A DNA stretch of 64,000 nucleotides from Paludibacter sp. UBA6032. GTDB taxonomy: Bacteria; Bacteroidota; Bacteroidia; Bacteroidales; Paludibacteraceae. Every line of letters begins with the position of its first letter. The stretch's first letter is position 1. Below, in pieces: positions 53,206-61,837 of this stretch. The stretch spans positions 1-64,000 of the forward strand of contig DIZI01000041.1 of assembly GCA_002427885.1 (NCBI GenBank), read 5' to 3'. The position numbers and the translations under genes are program-made. The notes below the pieces were generated by a model. That model did not search any database, was not told the DNA's origin, and was given only the letters and a program-made list of their open reading frames with translations.

Positions 53206-53375
53206 CTGTCCTATCGGATAAATACAAACCTGATTAAATGAGCAAAGAGTTCGGAATGGTGGGTAGAATAAAGATTGCATGAACCCGAATGAATCAGATG
53301 GACAGGACAATAGCATTTTTTGAATATCTGTTATATCATTTAATCTGCTTTATCGTGGTTCAGATATTATTCCTG
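53206..53375. repeat. Dispersed repeat, copy C
   Basis: Longest copy, starting 22 bases after the stop of the lamin-tail/CotH gene with CTGTCCTATCGGATAAAT. It contains AATCAGATGGACAGGACAA and TCGTGGTTCAGATATTAT, shared with copy A, and GGTGGGTAGAATAAAGATTG. It has no open frame. The next gene (kup) is convergent. Confidence 0.75.
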
Positions 53376-53418
53376 ATTGTTCGGTAAGGTGCGATTCAAT
53401 TGGTTCCCCCACTTATGA

Positions 53419-55398
53419 TTATAGCATCTGCTCATCATTTTCATCAGAAAGTATTGAATTGTTCTTGATACGGGATGTTACCCGCTGATGGATCAGGATA
53501 GGAATTTTTTCAGCAATTGTTGAACTGGTATCCAGCCCCAATGACTTGATGTCGTTGTTACTGATGTTCCGTATGAGGTTATGGAGATTCATAATAAACC
53601 TTTCTGATGCTGGAAGTTTGTAATCTACAACCAATATCCGATCAAGATCGACAAACAGGAAGTTGGAAGGAATATTATATTTACGCAACGAGTCAAACGG
53701 ACTTTCGAGGTTAAAACCTCCACTTGCCACCAGGTCTTCGATGACTTCACGGAAATAAAGGTTGATTCTGCGCTCAATTTTGAAACCCAGTGTGAAATCA
53801 ATTTTTATTAATATGCCCGGGATAATTTGATTGACTTTGTATTCAAATGTATTCGGAGCTTCGTCGTTAATGATATGCAGCAGAAAATAGGTATTGGCCC
53901 TTTTGGGATGTTTGCGGAAAATAGAGTAAATAATTTTGGATTCAATTTCCATAGGCTTATCAGCCTTGGTTATATATACCAGATTAGCACTTAAATAAGG
54001 AATCTTACTGTCGTTTCTTAAGTCACAAAACTGATTAATATATTTCTCCATATCGGTAAAAGTGATGTAACGGTTCTTAATTTTACGACCATAAAACCAA
54101 CCATACATAATAGTAAAGAGAAACAGGGCTAACATAATGGTGAACCATCCGCCATGCATGAATTTATTCAAATTAGCCATTAGAAAAACACCTTCAATAG
54201 TAAGGTATGTGCATACCACGGCAATACGGAAAACATTGCTCCAGCCTTTGGAAGGCAGCCAGGCCGACAATAGCAGTGTAGTCATTATCATGGTGATAGT
54301 AATGGAAAGTCCATAAGCTGCTTCCATATTTTCCGAACTTCCAAAAAATATTACTACAAAAGAACAAGCTATCCACAAAAATGAGTTTACCAACGAAATA
54401 TATACCTGCCCCTTTAAATAAGTTGGATAGGAAACCTTGAATTTTGGCCAAAAGTTCAAAGAAATAGCCTCACTTACCAGGGTATAGGAACCGCTTATCA
54501 ACGCCTGACTGGCTATTACAGCCGCAGAAGTAGCAATAATAATTCCGGGAAGCAGGAACCATTCGGGCATAACTGCAAAGAATGGATTCAAATGTTTGGC
54601 AACGTCCGGATGATTCAGTGCCCAGGCTCCTTGTCCCATATAGGTCAGGATGAGCATGGTTTTTACAAAAATCCACGAAATACGTATATTTTTAATACCA
54701 CAATGTCCCAAATCGGAATACAGGGCTTCCGCTCCTGTGGTGGCTAAAAAGACAGCTCCAAGCAACAAAAGGCCACTGGGATATTTAATCAGCAGTTCAA
54801 TGGCATAAACCGGATTGATGGCCATTAAAACATGAGGTAATTCAATAATTTGTACAACCCCAAAGAATCCTAACATTAAAAACCAAATCAGCATAATGGG
54901 TCCAAACATCTTACCGATAATGTTACTTCCAAAGCGCTGGAAAGAAAACAGCAAAACTAAAATCACCAATACAACCGGTATCACAGAAATGGTTGGATAT
55001 ACCATCCTCAGACCTTCAACAGCTGAAGTAACCGTAATGGCAGGCGTAATGATCCCATCGGCAAGTAAAGTACTGCCACCGATCATAGTGATTATAACCA
55101 TCAGGGTTGATTTTTTCTTAAGCAGAGCAAACAAAGCAAAAATGCCCCCTTCCCCATGATTGTCGGCCCGCAGGGTAATCAAAACATATTTTATGGTAGT
55201 TTGTAGCGTCAGTGTCCAGAAAATACAGGAAATGCCTCCAAGTACCAACAATTCACTGACTTCCTTTCCTCCGGAAAGGATGGCTTTAAAAACGTATAAC
55301 GGACTCGTTCCTATGTCACCATATACAATACCAAGCGTTACTATCAGACCTGATAATGTTATTTTCTGTATACCTGAACTTTGTTTCGAATTACCCAT
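53419..55398 (-). CDS. kup: Kup-type potassium uptake transporter
   Basis: 659 residues from the chosen start. Twelve membrane spans in the first ~430 residues, with the KUP signatures GIVYGDIGTSPLYVFKA near the start, GGEGGIFALFAL-like HGEGGIFALFALL and GAEALYSDLGHCG, then a cytoplasmic C-terminal domain. It imports K+ with protons. A longer frame begins at 55461, but a TATTTTTG promoter box (55459-55466, minus strand) overlaps that ATG, and MGNSKQSSGIQKITLSGL fits the family start, so 55398 is preferred. Downstream of it, the dispersed repeat lies in the convergent gap. Confidence 0.92.
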   Translation of the reverse strand: MGNSKQSSGIQKITLSGLIVTLGIVYGDIGTSPLYVFKAILSGGKEVSELLVLGGISCIFWTLTLQTTIKYVLITLRADNHGEGGIFALFALLKKKSTLMVIITMIGGSTLLADGIITPAITVTSAVEGLRMVYPTISVIPVVLVILVLLFSFQRFGSNIIGKMFGPIMLIWFLMLGFFGVVQIIELPHVLMAINPVYAIELLIKYPSGLLLLGAVFLATTGAEALYSDLGHCGIKNIRISWIFVKTMLILTYMGQGAWALNHPDVAKHLNPFFAVMPEWFLLPGIIIATSAAVIASQALISGSYTLVSEAISLNFWPKFKVSYPTYLKGQVYISLVNSFLWIACSFVVIFFGSSENMEAAYGLSITITMIMTTLLLSAWLPSKGWSNVFRIAVVCTYLTIEGVFLMANLNKFMHGGWFTIMLALFLFTIMYGWFYGRKIKNRYITFTDMEKYINQFCDLRNDSKIPYLSANLVYITKADKPMEIESKIIYSIFRKHPKRANTYFLLHIINDEAPNTFEYKVNQIIPGILIKIDFTLGFKIERRINLYFREVIEDLVASGGFNLESPFDSLRKYNIPSNFLFVDLDRILVVDYKLPASERFIMNLHNLIRNISNNDIKSLGLDTSSTIAEKIPILIHQRVTSRIKNNSILSDENDEQML

Positions 55399-55458
55399 TA
55401 AATTGTATTCTAAAAATAAAGATGAATTTCTAAAGTTGTATTCTTTTAATAAAGACTG

Positions 55459-55466
55459 CAAAAATA
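55459..55466 (-). promoter_or_regulatory. -7 element upstream of kup
   Basis: Minus-strand TATTTTTG matches TAnnTTTG, about 60 bases before the start at 55398. It overlaps an alternative upstream ATG and thereby argues for the later start. No -33 TTTG at the expected distance. Confidence 0.45.
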
Positions 55467-55663
55467 TATAAATACTTCATGATATTACCTGTTTTTTGAA
55501 GGATTATATCAATTATTTTCAATTTGGGGAAAGGAAACACTCCCGGCCGGTAATTTACACTTTTGATTAACCGGACAAATCCTTCGCTAGGGTGGGTAGA
55601 ATTTTTGAAATGATTATTTCAATAAAAAGGATATTAGCTAATACACATCTTAATTTTAGAAAG

Positions 55664-55696
55664 ATAGCCTTTGATGTATAGGACTTCAAAGGCTAT
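55664..55696 (-). terminator. Hairpin overlapping the stop codon of the YgbA-like gene
   Basis: Eleven-bp perfect stem (55664-55674 with 55686-55696) that contains the stop codon (55693-55695) of the gene at 55693-55986. On the minus-strand exit it is followed by TCTTTCT. It is a likely terminator. Confidence 0.6.
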
Positions 55697-55986
55697 TTCC
55701 GTATCAGGTGTTTCAAATAATCCAGCGGAAAATAAATTATCATGCGTGGACCCGAGAAACGCATGACTTCCAGGATGTTGGCTTTCATATCCGCCTGATA
55801 ACAATGTATTTTACATTCCTTACAGGCCGGCTTATCTTCCCCAAACGGACATTTTATCAAACGGTCTAGGGCATAATCTTTCAGTGTTTCACAGTCGGGA
55901 CATAAGCCATTGGTTCGATGATTTTTCCGGCAATAAAGTCCGATCATGTAATCAACGGTACGTTTCTCGTAACTTATTTTGCTCAT
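55693..55986 (-). CDS. YgbA-like cysteine-rich protein (nitrous oxide-stimulated promoter family)
   Basis: 97 residues. Recognised by its cysteine array: YCRKNHRTNGLCPDC, CPFGEDKPACKECKIHCY, and the end segment MRFSGPRMIIYFPLDYLKHLI. This matches the YgbA_NO family, members of which are induced by nitric oxide in enterobacteria. The cysteines probably bind a metal or iron-sulfur cluster, but the function is not defined. Its start is about 120 bases before the stop of the alkaline phosphatase gene on the same strand. Confidence 0.85.
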   Translation of the reverse strand: MSKISYEKRTVDYMIGLYCRKNHRTNGLCPDCETLKDYALDRLIKCPFGEDKPACKECKIHCYQADMKANILEVMRFSGPRMIIYFPLDYLKHLIRK

Positions 55987-56104
55987 AAAGAGGTAGATAT
56001 TTGCATGAAGAAATCAGAAATCTCTCACGAAAACACGAAGATGTAAAATTTATTTTTTCTGCATCATTTCTTTGCAATTTCGCGTCCCGGCGTGAAATAA
56101 GAAT

Positions 56105-57175
56105 TTATTTTTTCAGCTTCAGCAATTTTTCTATTTTAGCTTTAAAGCTTGTATTTTCCATAAAACCGCTAAAGATTTCGGCTCCGGGGCCATAAGAGAA
56201 AACAGGAACCGGTACACCGGAATGTCCTTTGGAAGTAAAGACCGCTTTCATTTCGTCTGAACCGAATTTAGCATCCAGGATAGTCATTCCACCGGTTTCA
56301 TGATCGGCTGTGATGATAACCAGTGTATTCCCGGTTTTTTTGGCATAATCAAGCACGCGTCCAACAGTTTCATCAAAATCAAGCATTTCTTTAATTTCCT
56401 GTTTATCATTATTATCATGACAGGCCCAATCAATTTGCGAACCTTCCACCATCAGGAAAAAACCCTTTGGGTTATTGTCCAGAATATCTATAGCCGCCAT
56501 GGTAGCATCCGGTAACATACTACCCCGCTCCGGCATTCCCGGATTCTGATCGTCATAAAGCAAGCCTGCCAGTTTTCCTTCTTTTACAGCTTTCACATCA
56601 TCAATATTGTAGGCTATCTGGTAGTTTTTTGCTTTCAGTTCGTCCGTCAGATTACGGCCATCGGTACGTTGTTCAAAATATTTACGTCCACCTCCGATAA
56701 AAACATCGATATTCGTCTTTAAATAATCGGCGGCAATTTCGTCGTACATCCCCCTGTCAACCTGATGTGCAATAAAAGAGGCGGGTGTGGCATGCGTCAC
56801 GGCACAAGCCACCACGATACCCGTAGCCAGCTTGTTTTTCGAAGCTTCTTCCAAAATCGATTGTTCGGCTACCGAATCGGGATTCATACCAATCATTCCG
56901 TTTTTTGTTTTTACCCCACATGCCAAAGCAGTGCCACCTGCACCCGAATCGGTTGTAAAGTTGGAGGAGGAGTAGGTTTTGGAGAAACCGCTGTAAGTAC
57001 AACGTTCCAGGGCCAGTTTATTTCCATTGGCAACCATCGCCGCATAAACCTGAGCAATTCCCATCCCATCACCAATCAAAAAAATGACATTTTTGACGGG
57101 TTTCTGAGCTGATAACTGCTGATTCGCGACGAAAAGAAGAGTAAGTGCTAAAAAATAAATTGTCTTTCTTATCAT
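56105..57175 (-). CDS. Exported alkaline phosphatase
   Basis: 356 residues with a signal peptide (about 1-23). Classic alkaline phosphatase: the metal aspartate in NVIFLIGDGMGIAQV (about D36), the nucleophile Ser77 in NFTTDSGAGGTALACGVKT, SQIDWACHDND and DFDETVGRVLDYAKKTGNTLVIITADHETGGM. It releases phosphate from monoesters in the periplasm. The protein is shorter than the E. coli enzyme, as usual in this phylum. It is 30 bases after the MerR-type gene and likely in the same transcript. Confidence 0.92.
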   Translation of the reverse strand: MIRKTIYFLALTLLFVANQQLSAQKPVKNVIFLIGDGMGIAQVYAAMVANGNKLALERCTYSGFSKTYSSSNFTTDSGAGGTALACGVKTKNGMIGMNPDSVAEQSILEEASKNKLATGIVVACAVTHATPASFIAHQVDRGMYDEIAADYLKTNIDVFIGGGRKYFEQRTDGRNLTDELKAKNYQIAYNIDDVKAVKEGKLAGLLYDDQNPGMPERGSMLPDATMAAIDILDNNPKGFFLMVEGSQIDWACHDNNDKQEIKEMLDFDETVGRVLDYAKKTGNTLVIITADHETGGMTILDAKFGSDEMKAVFTSKGHSGVPVPVFSYGPGAEIFSGFMENTSFKAKIEKLLKLKK

Positions 57176-57205
57176 ATTTTATGTGATTGTAAACCGAGAA
57201 CAAGC

Positions 57206-57526
57206 TTAGAGATCAAGCGCTTTAGATATTCCGATCAATTCAGTCCTCACAAGTTTTAATCTTTCAACCACTTCCTGTTGTTTAGCAACAACATCTTTTT
57301 TTTGACTCAATTTACGTTTAGCACCCTCGAGTGTCAACTTTTGTTCGGTCGTTAAATAAATGATTTGCTTAATGACCAAAATATCCTCCGGTGAATAAAA
57401 ACGGGTTCCCTTCGGATTTCGTTTGGGCTTGAGCTCTTTAAACTCATTTTCCCAAAAACGCAAATTAGATTGATTGACTCCAAACAGGTTAGCCACCTCG
57501 GAAATGGAATAAAATAGTTTTTCCAT
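57206..57526 (-). CDS. MerR-family transcriptional regulator
   Basis: 106 residues. The MerR helix-turn-helix with wing is clear: FYSISEVANLFGVNQSNLRFWENEFKELKPKRNPKGTRFYSPEDILVIKQII. A short coiled-coil (about 72-100, KRKLSQKKDVVAKQQEVVERLKLV) follows instead of a ligand-binding domain, so it is a short form common in Bacteroidetes. Sits 46 bases after the lytic transglycosylase gene. Target not known. Confidence 0.9.
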   Translation of the reverse strand: MEKLFYSISEVANLFGVNQSNLRFWENEFKELKPKRNPKGTRFYSPEDILVIKQIIYLTTEQKLTLEGAKRKLSQKKDVVAKQQEVVERLKLVRTELIGISKALDL

Positions 57527-57572
57527 AATTATAATCGTTTTCTACTTTCAATTTCAACCTGAAAATCGGGAA

Positions 57573-58853
57573 TTACTTGATTATCTTCAACCGCTGACCA
57601 ATTTGAATAGTTGATCCTTTGATATGGTTCCATTTTTTGAGTTTTGTAATTGAAATTCCATATTTTTCGGCTACTCCGCCAAGTGTTTGTCCTTTTTTTA
57701 CTTTATGGAAAATCACTCTTCCCGAACCACCAGGAACATAAGCAGCAGATTGTTTAATTTCAATTTCAATTCGACGGTTATTAACCAATTCGTCTGCCTT
57801 GTAAGCTACTATTTCATCATATTTATCGATAAAAGCTGTGGCATAACTCAAAGGTAAACACAATGAATAGGGTTTAATATTCCCCGGGATAATATCTTTC
57901 CGGTATTGCGCATTAAGCAATCGGATTTCTTCGATAGGCAAATTCAACACGGCAGCAATCTGCTCTAAATTAATCCGTTGATGAACCATAATCGTGTCGG
58001 TAATGACCGGCATATTGACATCTACAGGGCACATATTATGTTCTGAGGAATAATGCATGGCGTAATTTGCTGCAATGAAAATGGGTACATAACTCCTGGT
58101 CTCTCTCGGAAGATAAGGATATATGTCCCAATAATCACGTTTTCCTCCGGATCGGCGAATGGCTTTGTTTACATTTCCCGGACCGCAATTGTAAGACGCT
58201 ATTACCAGATTCCAGTCACCATAAATAGAATATAAGTCTTTCAAAAAACGGGCGGCTGCTTTGGTTGCTTTCAAAGGTGATAACCGTTCATCCACTAAAG
58301 AATTAACTTCCAGACCATACATTCTTCCGGTTCCAATCATCAATTGCCACAAACCGGCTGCTCCCATTCGCGATACAATAGTAGTATTAAGTGCCGATTC
58401 AATAATCGCTAAATACTTTAATTCCAACGGTAAATTATTGGCACCCAACACCTGTTCAAAAAGTGGAAAATAATACTCGCTCATTCCCAACATATATTCA
58501 AGCTGTGTGCGCTTACGAATGGTGTACAAATCGATAAATGAACGTATGGTGGAGTTATAAGGCATCTCCATGATGTATGGCAATTTCGATAACCTTAGCT
58601 TACAGATTGAATCAGAAACAGGTGGTGGTATTTCACTCGTTTCACAATTTGAAACACCGGCCCGTTGTACAATCCACGAATGTAACATATAATCGAGGGT
58701 ATTATCAAATTCATCGGGAATGGCAAGCGAAGTATCCATTTCGACATTTTCTTCACCCGATTCATCTAATCCTTTTTTAGCTTCTTGCGAAAAAACGGTT
58801 ATATTACTTATTAGAAAAATCAGACCGATAGAAAACAGGTGTTTGAATCTCAT
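57573..58853 (-). CDS. MltD-like lytic transglycosylase with LysM
   Basis: 426 residues with a signal peptide (about 1-22). The SLT catalytic domain (about 115-270) shows the catalytic glutamate in LKYLAIIESALNTTIVS, then MGAAGLWQLMIGTGRMYGLEVN and IASYNCGPGNVNKAIRR. A LysM repeat ends the protein (VKKGQTLGGVAEKYGISITKL to IGQRLKIIK). The enzyme cleaves peptidoglycan to anhydro-muropeptides. It is encoded in a run with ParA, ParB and a DUF5683 protein, an order common in Bacteroidetes. Confidence 0.92.
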   Translation of the reverse strand: MRFKHLFSIGLIFLISNITVFSQEAKKGLDESGEENVEMDTSLAIPDEFDNTLDYMLHSWIVQRAGVSNCETSEIPPPVSDSICKLRLSKLPYIMEMPYNSTIRSFIDLYTIRKRTQLEYMLGMSEYYFPLFEQVLGANNLPLELKYLAIIESALNTTIVSRMGAAGLWQLMIGTGRMYGLEVNSLVDERLSPLKATKAAARFLKDLYSIYGDWNLVIASYNCGPGNVNKAIRRSGGKRDYWDIYPYLPRETRSYVPIFIAANYAMHYSSEHNMCPVDVNMPVITDTIMVHQRINLEQIAAVLNLPIEEIRLLNAQYRKDIIPGNIKPYSLCLPLSYATAFIDKYDEIVAYKADELVNNRRIEIEIKQSAAYVPGGSGRVIFHKVKKGQTLGGVAEKYGISITKLKKWNHIKGSTIQIGQRLKIIK

Positions 58854-58883
58854 TATTTATATTCTTTTTTCTTTTTAATTCCT

Positions 58884-59579
58884 TTATTTAAAACTAAAAC
58901 TACATTGTACCCCAAGCGTACCCTGAAAATCATTACGATTGTTTATCAATGTCGGTTGAAGACGCAGGGACAAATCAGGACTTATATCAAAATCGTACAA
59001 CTGAGCGTCGACATAAGCATCTACCAACGTAAGGGCATAATATGCCACGGTAACAATCATGCTTAAATCGCGATAACGCCTGAAAGCATCCTGTTTAGTT
59101 TTCAATTTTGGTGCCCAGTCAGCAGCCGTACCAATAGCGACATCGCCAAGTTTATACCCTCTTGGTATAATCTGAACAAAACTGGCCTTACTGATATCTT
59201 TATCCATTAGTGCTTTATAATACGGATCCGATTGATATTGTAGAATGTCGCGGTATGCTGTTTTGTAATTCTCGTATTTCCCCGAATTCCACGTTATGGC
59301 ATAAGCGCATCCCAAAAAACCACCGTAAACTATTGGTAACTTCCAATACATTCTGTTCAAAATCTGTCCGTAACCGGGAATAATCGCCCCCATCCATACT
59401 GATTTCATTGGATCCGGTTTAAACACTTTTGGCTTCAGAGAATCGGGAATTAGTTCAACCAACTTATGAATACCTGCTGAATCAGAAGGTACACTATTCC
59501 TACTGATGGATCGCTGAGCCATTATGCCAAACGGTAACAGTAAAATGAAAAGAGCAACTATATACCTGTATTTATGCAC
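58884..59579 (-). CDS. DUF5683-family exported protein
   Basis: 231 residues with a signal peptide (about 1-21). It matches the DUF5683 pattern: DPMKSVWMGAIIPGYGQILNRMYWKLPIVYGGFLGCAYAI, then YRDLSMIVTVAYYALTLVDAYVDAQLYDFDISPDLSL. Two membrane-embedded segments and an end typical of outer-membrane strands (GTLGVQCSFSF). Function unknown; found next to parB and lytic transglycosylase genes across the phylum, which suggests an envelope role tied to cell-cycle genes. Confidence 0.85.
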   Translation of the reverse strand: MHKYRYIVALFILLLPFGIMAQRSISRNSVPSDSAGIHKLVELIPDSLKPKVFKPDPMKSVWMGAIIPGYGQILNRMYWKLPIVYGGFLGCAYAITWNSGKYENYKTAYRDILQYQSDPYYKALMDKDISKASFVQIIPRGYKLGDVAIGTAADWAPKLKTKQDAFRRYRDLSMIVTVAYYALTLVDAYVDAQLYDFDISPDLSLRLQPTLINNRNDFQGTLGVQCSFSFK

Positions 59580-59591
59580 AAAAATACTGTA

Positions 59592-60470
59592 TTAGATTTT
59601 ATCGAACAATTCCATTATACGTGCCAACTCCTCATCACTCGAAAAAGGAATCGATATTTTTCCTTTACCTTCAGGATTACAAACAAATTGAACTTTTGTT
59701 CCGAAAACCCGGCTCAACTGTGTTTTCAAATCATCAAACTCTTTTAATGCTTTCACGGGATTTTCAGGAACCTTGTGTTTTGTTTCAAAACTTCCTGTTT
59801 CCAAAAACATTCTGACCAGTTCTTCTACTTTTCGAACCGTGTAGTCATTTTGCACAATGGCTTCGTACATATGTAACTGGGCAGCAAGATCAGTCATACC
59901 TAAAATGGCACGGGCATGTCCCATGTCTATCTTTTTATCCTTAATACCCATCTGAATTTCAGCCGGCAAACGCAATAAACGGAGGTAATTTGCGATGGTG
60001 GCCCGCTTTTTTCCTACCCGTTCACTCAATCGTTCCTGAGTAAGTTTATATTCTTCCATTAAACGGTAGAATGTCAGGGCAATTTCTATGGCATTTAAAT
60101 CTTCTCGCTGTATATTTTCAATCAGAGCCATTTCCATCACCTGCTCATCAGCGGCTGTTTTTATATAAGCCGGTATGGCTTTCAGACCAACCAGTTTAGA
60201 TGCTCTGAACCGTCGCTCTCCTGCAATAATCAGATAGGTTCCATCATCGTTTTTCCGCAAAGTAATAGGCGAAATCACACCTAATTCACGTATGGAACTT
60301 GCCAGTTCGGTCAACGAATCTTCATCAAAATGACTGCGAGGTTGATTGGGATTTGCAAAAATCAAGTCCATTTCCACTTCACTTATCGAAGAAGAACCAC
60401 CGGTACTAATATGTTCGGTATCAATTAATGCACCTAAACCTCTTCCTAAACCTGTAATATTCTTTGCCAT
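59592..60470 (-). CDS. parB: Chromosome-partitioning protein ParB
   Basis: 292 residues. N-terminal GLGRGLGALI, the CTPase/parS-clamp motif LITLRKNDDGTYLIIAGERRFRASKLVGL, the conserved ALIENIQREDLNAIEIA, an HTH (LTQERLSERVGKKRATIANYLRLLRLP) and a C-terminal dimer domain (about 245-292). It binds parS sites and slides as a clamp. No parS site (TGTTNCACGTGAAACA type) was recognised in the window. Twelve bases before the DUF5683 gene and 47 after parA. Confidence 0.95.
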   Translation of the reverse strand: MAKNITGLGRGLGALIDTEHISTGGSSSISEVEMDLIFANPNQPRSHFDEDSLTELASSIRELGVISPITLRKNDDGTYLIIAGERRFRASKLVGLKAIPAYIKTAADEQVMEMALIENIQREDLNAIEIALTFYRLMEEYKLTQERLSERVGKKRATIANYLRLLRLPAEIQMGIKDKKIDMGHARAILGMTDLAAQLHMYEAIVQNDYTVRKVEELVRMFLETGSFETKHKVPENPVKALKEFDDLKTQLSRVFGTKVQFVCNPEGKGKISIPFSSDEELARIMELFDKI

Positions 60471-60517
60471 ATTGTTTTATTCAGTTTCCAATTGTTGTTA
60501 TGGATATAACGACTTTT

Positions 60518-61285
60518 CTATTTTTTATTTTTCCCAATCAATTCTTTTGCTAAATCCATGTAATTTGTTGATCCTTTTGATTCAGGATCGTACAATATTA
60601 CCGGTTTGCCATGACTGGGTGCTTCACTCAATCGTACATTACGTGTGATGACTGACTCGAACACCATTCCCTGGAAATGTTTTTTTACTTCGGCGTATAC
60701 CTGATTTGCCAAACGCAGGCGGTTATCGTACATCGTTAGCAAAAAGCCTTCGATTTCCAGATTCGGGTTCAGTTTACTTTTAATTATTTTAATGGTATTC
60801 AACAATTTACTGATTCCTTCGAGAGCAAAGTACTCACATTGCACAGGTATAACCACCGAATCGGATGCAGTAAGTACGTTGACTGTGATTAATCCTAACG
60901 AAGGAGAACAATCAACCAGTATATAATCATAAATTTCTTTTAATGGTAACAGTAATTTTTCCATTACGTGTTCCCGGTTTTCCATATTGAGCATTTCAAT
61001 CTCAGCCCCTACCAGATCGATATGAGATGGCAGCACAAACAAATTTTCCATTTCGGTCGGATGAATCGCCTGCTTTGAAGGAACTCCATCGATCAGGCAC
61101 TCATAAATAGTGAACTCGAGCGTACGTATATCAATACCAAGCCCTGATGATGCGTTAGCCTGTGGGTCAGCATCTACCAAAAGGACTTTTTTACCCAGCG
61201 ATGCTAACGATGCGGCCAGATTGATTGCGGTAGTGGTCTTACCTACACCACCTTTTTGGTTGGCAAATGAGATTATTTTTCCCAT
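60518..61285 (-). CDS. parA: Chromosome-partitioning ATPase ParA (Soj)
   Basis: 255 residues, normal for chromosomal Soj/ParA. The deviant Walker A motif NQKGGVGKTTTAINLAASLA lies at residues 9-28, Walker A' LLVDADPQANASSG, Walker B ILVDCSPSLG and the C-terminal VRLSEAPSHGKP. It positions ParB-DNA complexes. First gene of the minus-strand run to the alkaline phosphatase. The chromosome origin is often near parAB, but no dnaA or oriC-like cluster is in view. Confidence 0.95.
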   Translation of the reverse strand: MGKIISFANQKGGVGKTTTAINLAASLASLGKKVLLVDADPQANASSGLGIDIRTLEFTIYECLIDGVPSKQAIHPTEMENLFVLPSHIDLVGAEIEMLNMENREHVMEKLLLPLKEIYDYILVDCSPSLGLITVNVLTASDSVVIPVQCEYFALEGISKLLNTIKIIKSKLNPNLEIEGFLLTMYDNRLRLANQVYAEVKKHFQGMVFESVITRNVRLSEAPSHGKPVILYDPESKGSTNYMDLAKELIGKNKK

Positions 61286-61837
61286 AATAATATAAAGTTC
61301 TTTATTATCGTAATATATTTTACTAAACTACTGTTATCCCTTTTTATTTTAAAAAAACCGGTTATTCGGGTTTATATTTCAATTTAACACGATCCCACCA
61401 AATATTATTAATTTGATAGTTTCAGTTCCCAATCTATAACTACAAACCAGTTTGAGTATGGACAATTAAGTATCCAAAGTCCTGATTCTCATAAAACATT
61501 GTCCGGAAAATTAATTAATTATAACGGACTGACAAAGATAATAAAATTAATCGACCCTTTCTAGTTGAAATTTACTACTCAATTAGAAATAAGTTTTTTT
61601 AAGGCACAGGAATACAAATTGGGTTTAGGTTAAAATTACAGAGGAAAGCAACTTATAAAATCTCAAGTTGTCATCAGATGATGAATTGCGTAACATAAAA
61701 CAGGACCTCAACTCGTACAGTTAAACAGGACAATTTCATTAAATTAATAATCCTGTAAAAATGTTTATCTTTGTAACCGGCATTTGAAATACGATTAGAA
61801 ATTCTGAAACTACGTTGTTATACAAAAACAAAAAATT
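61286..61837. other. Divergent intergenic region, one -7 element
   Basis: 552 AT-rich bases between parA (minus) and the CotH gene (plus). TATCTTTG at 61766-61773 is a good -7 element for the CotH gene, with no TTTG -33 at the right distance. No gene, RNA or repeat was recognised in the remainder. Confidence 0.5.

Noticed and set aside
55399..55461. Upstream start for kup at 55461
   Set aside because: The ATG there lies within a -7 promoter element, and the extra 21 residues are not like the family; the start at 55398 is preferred.
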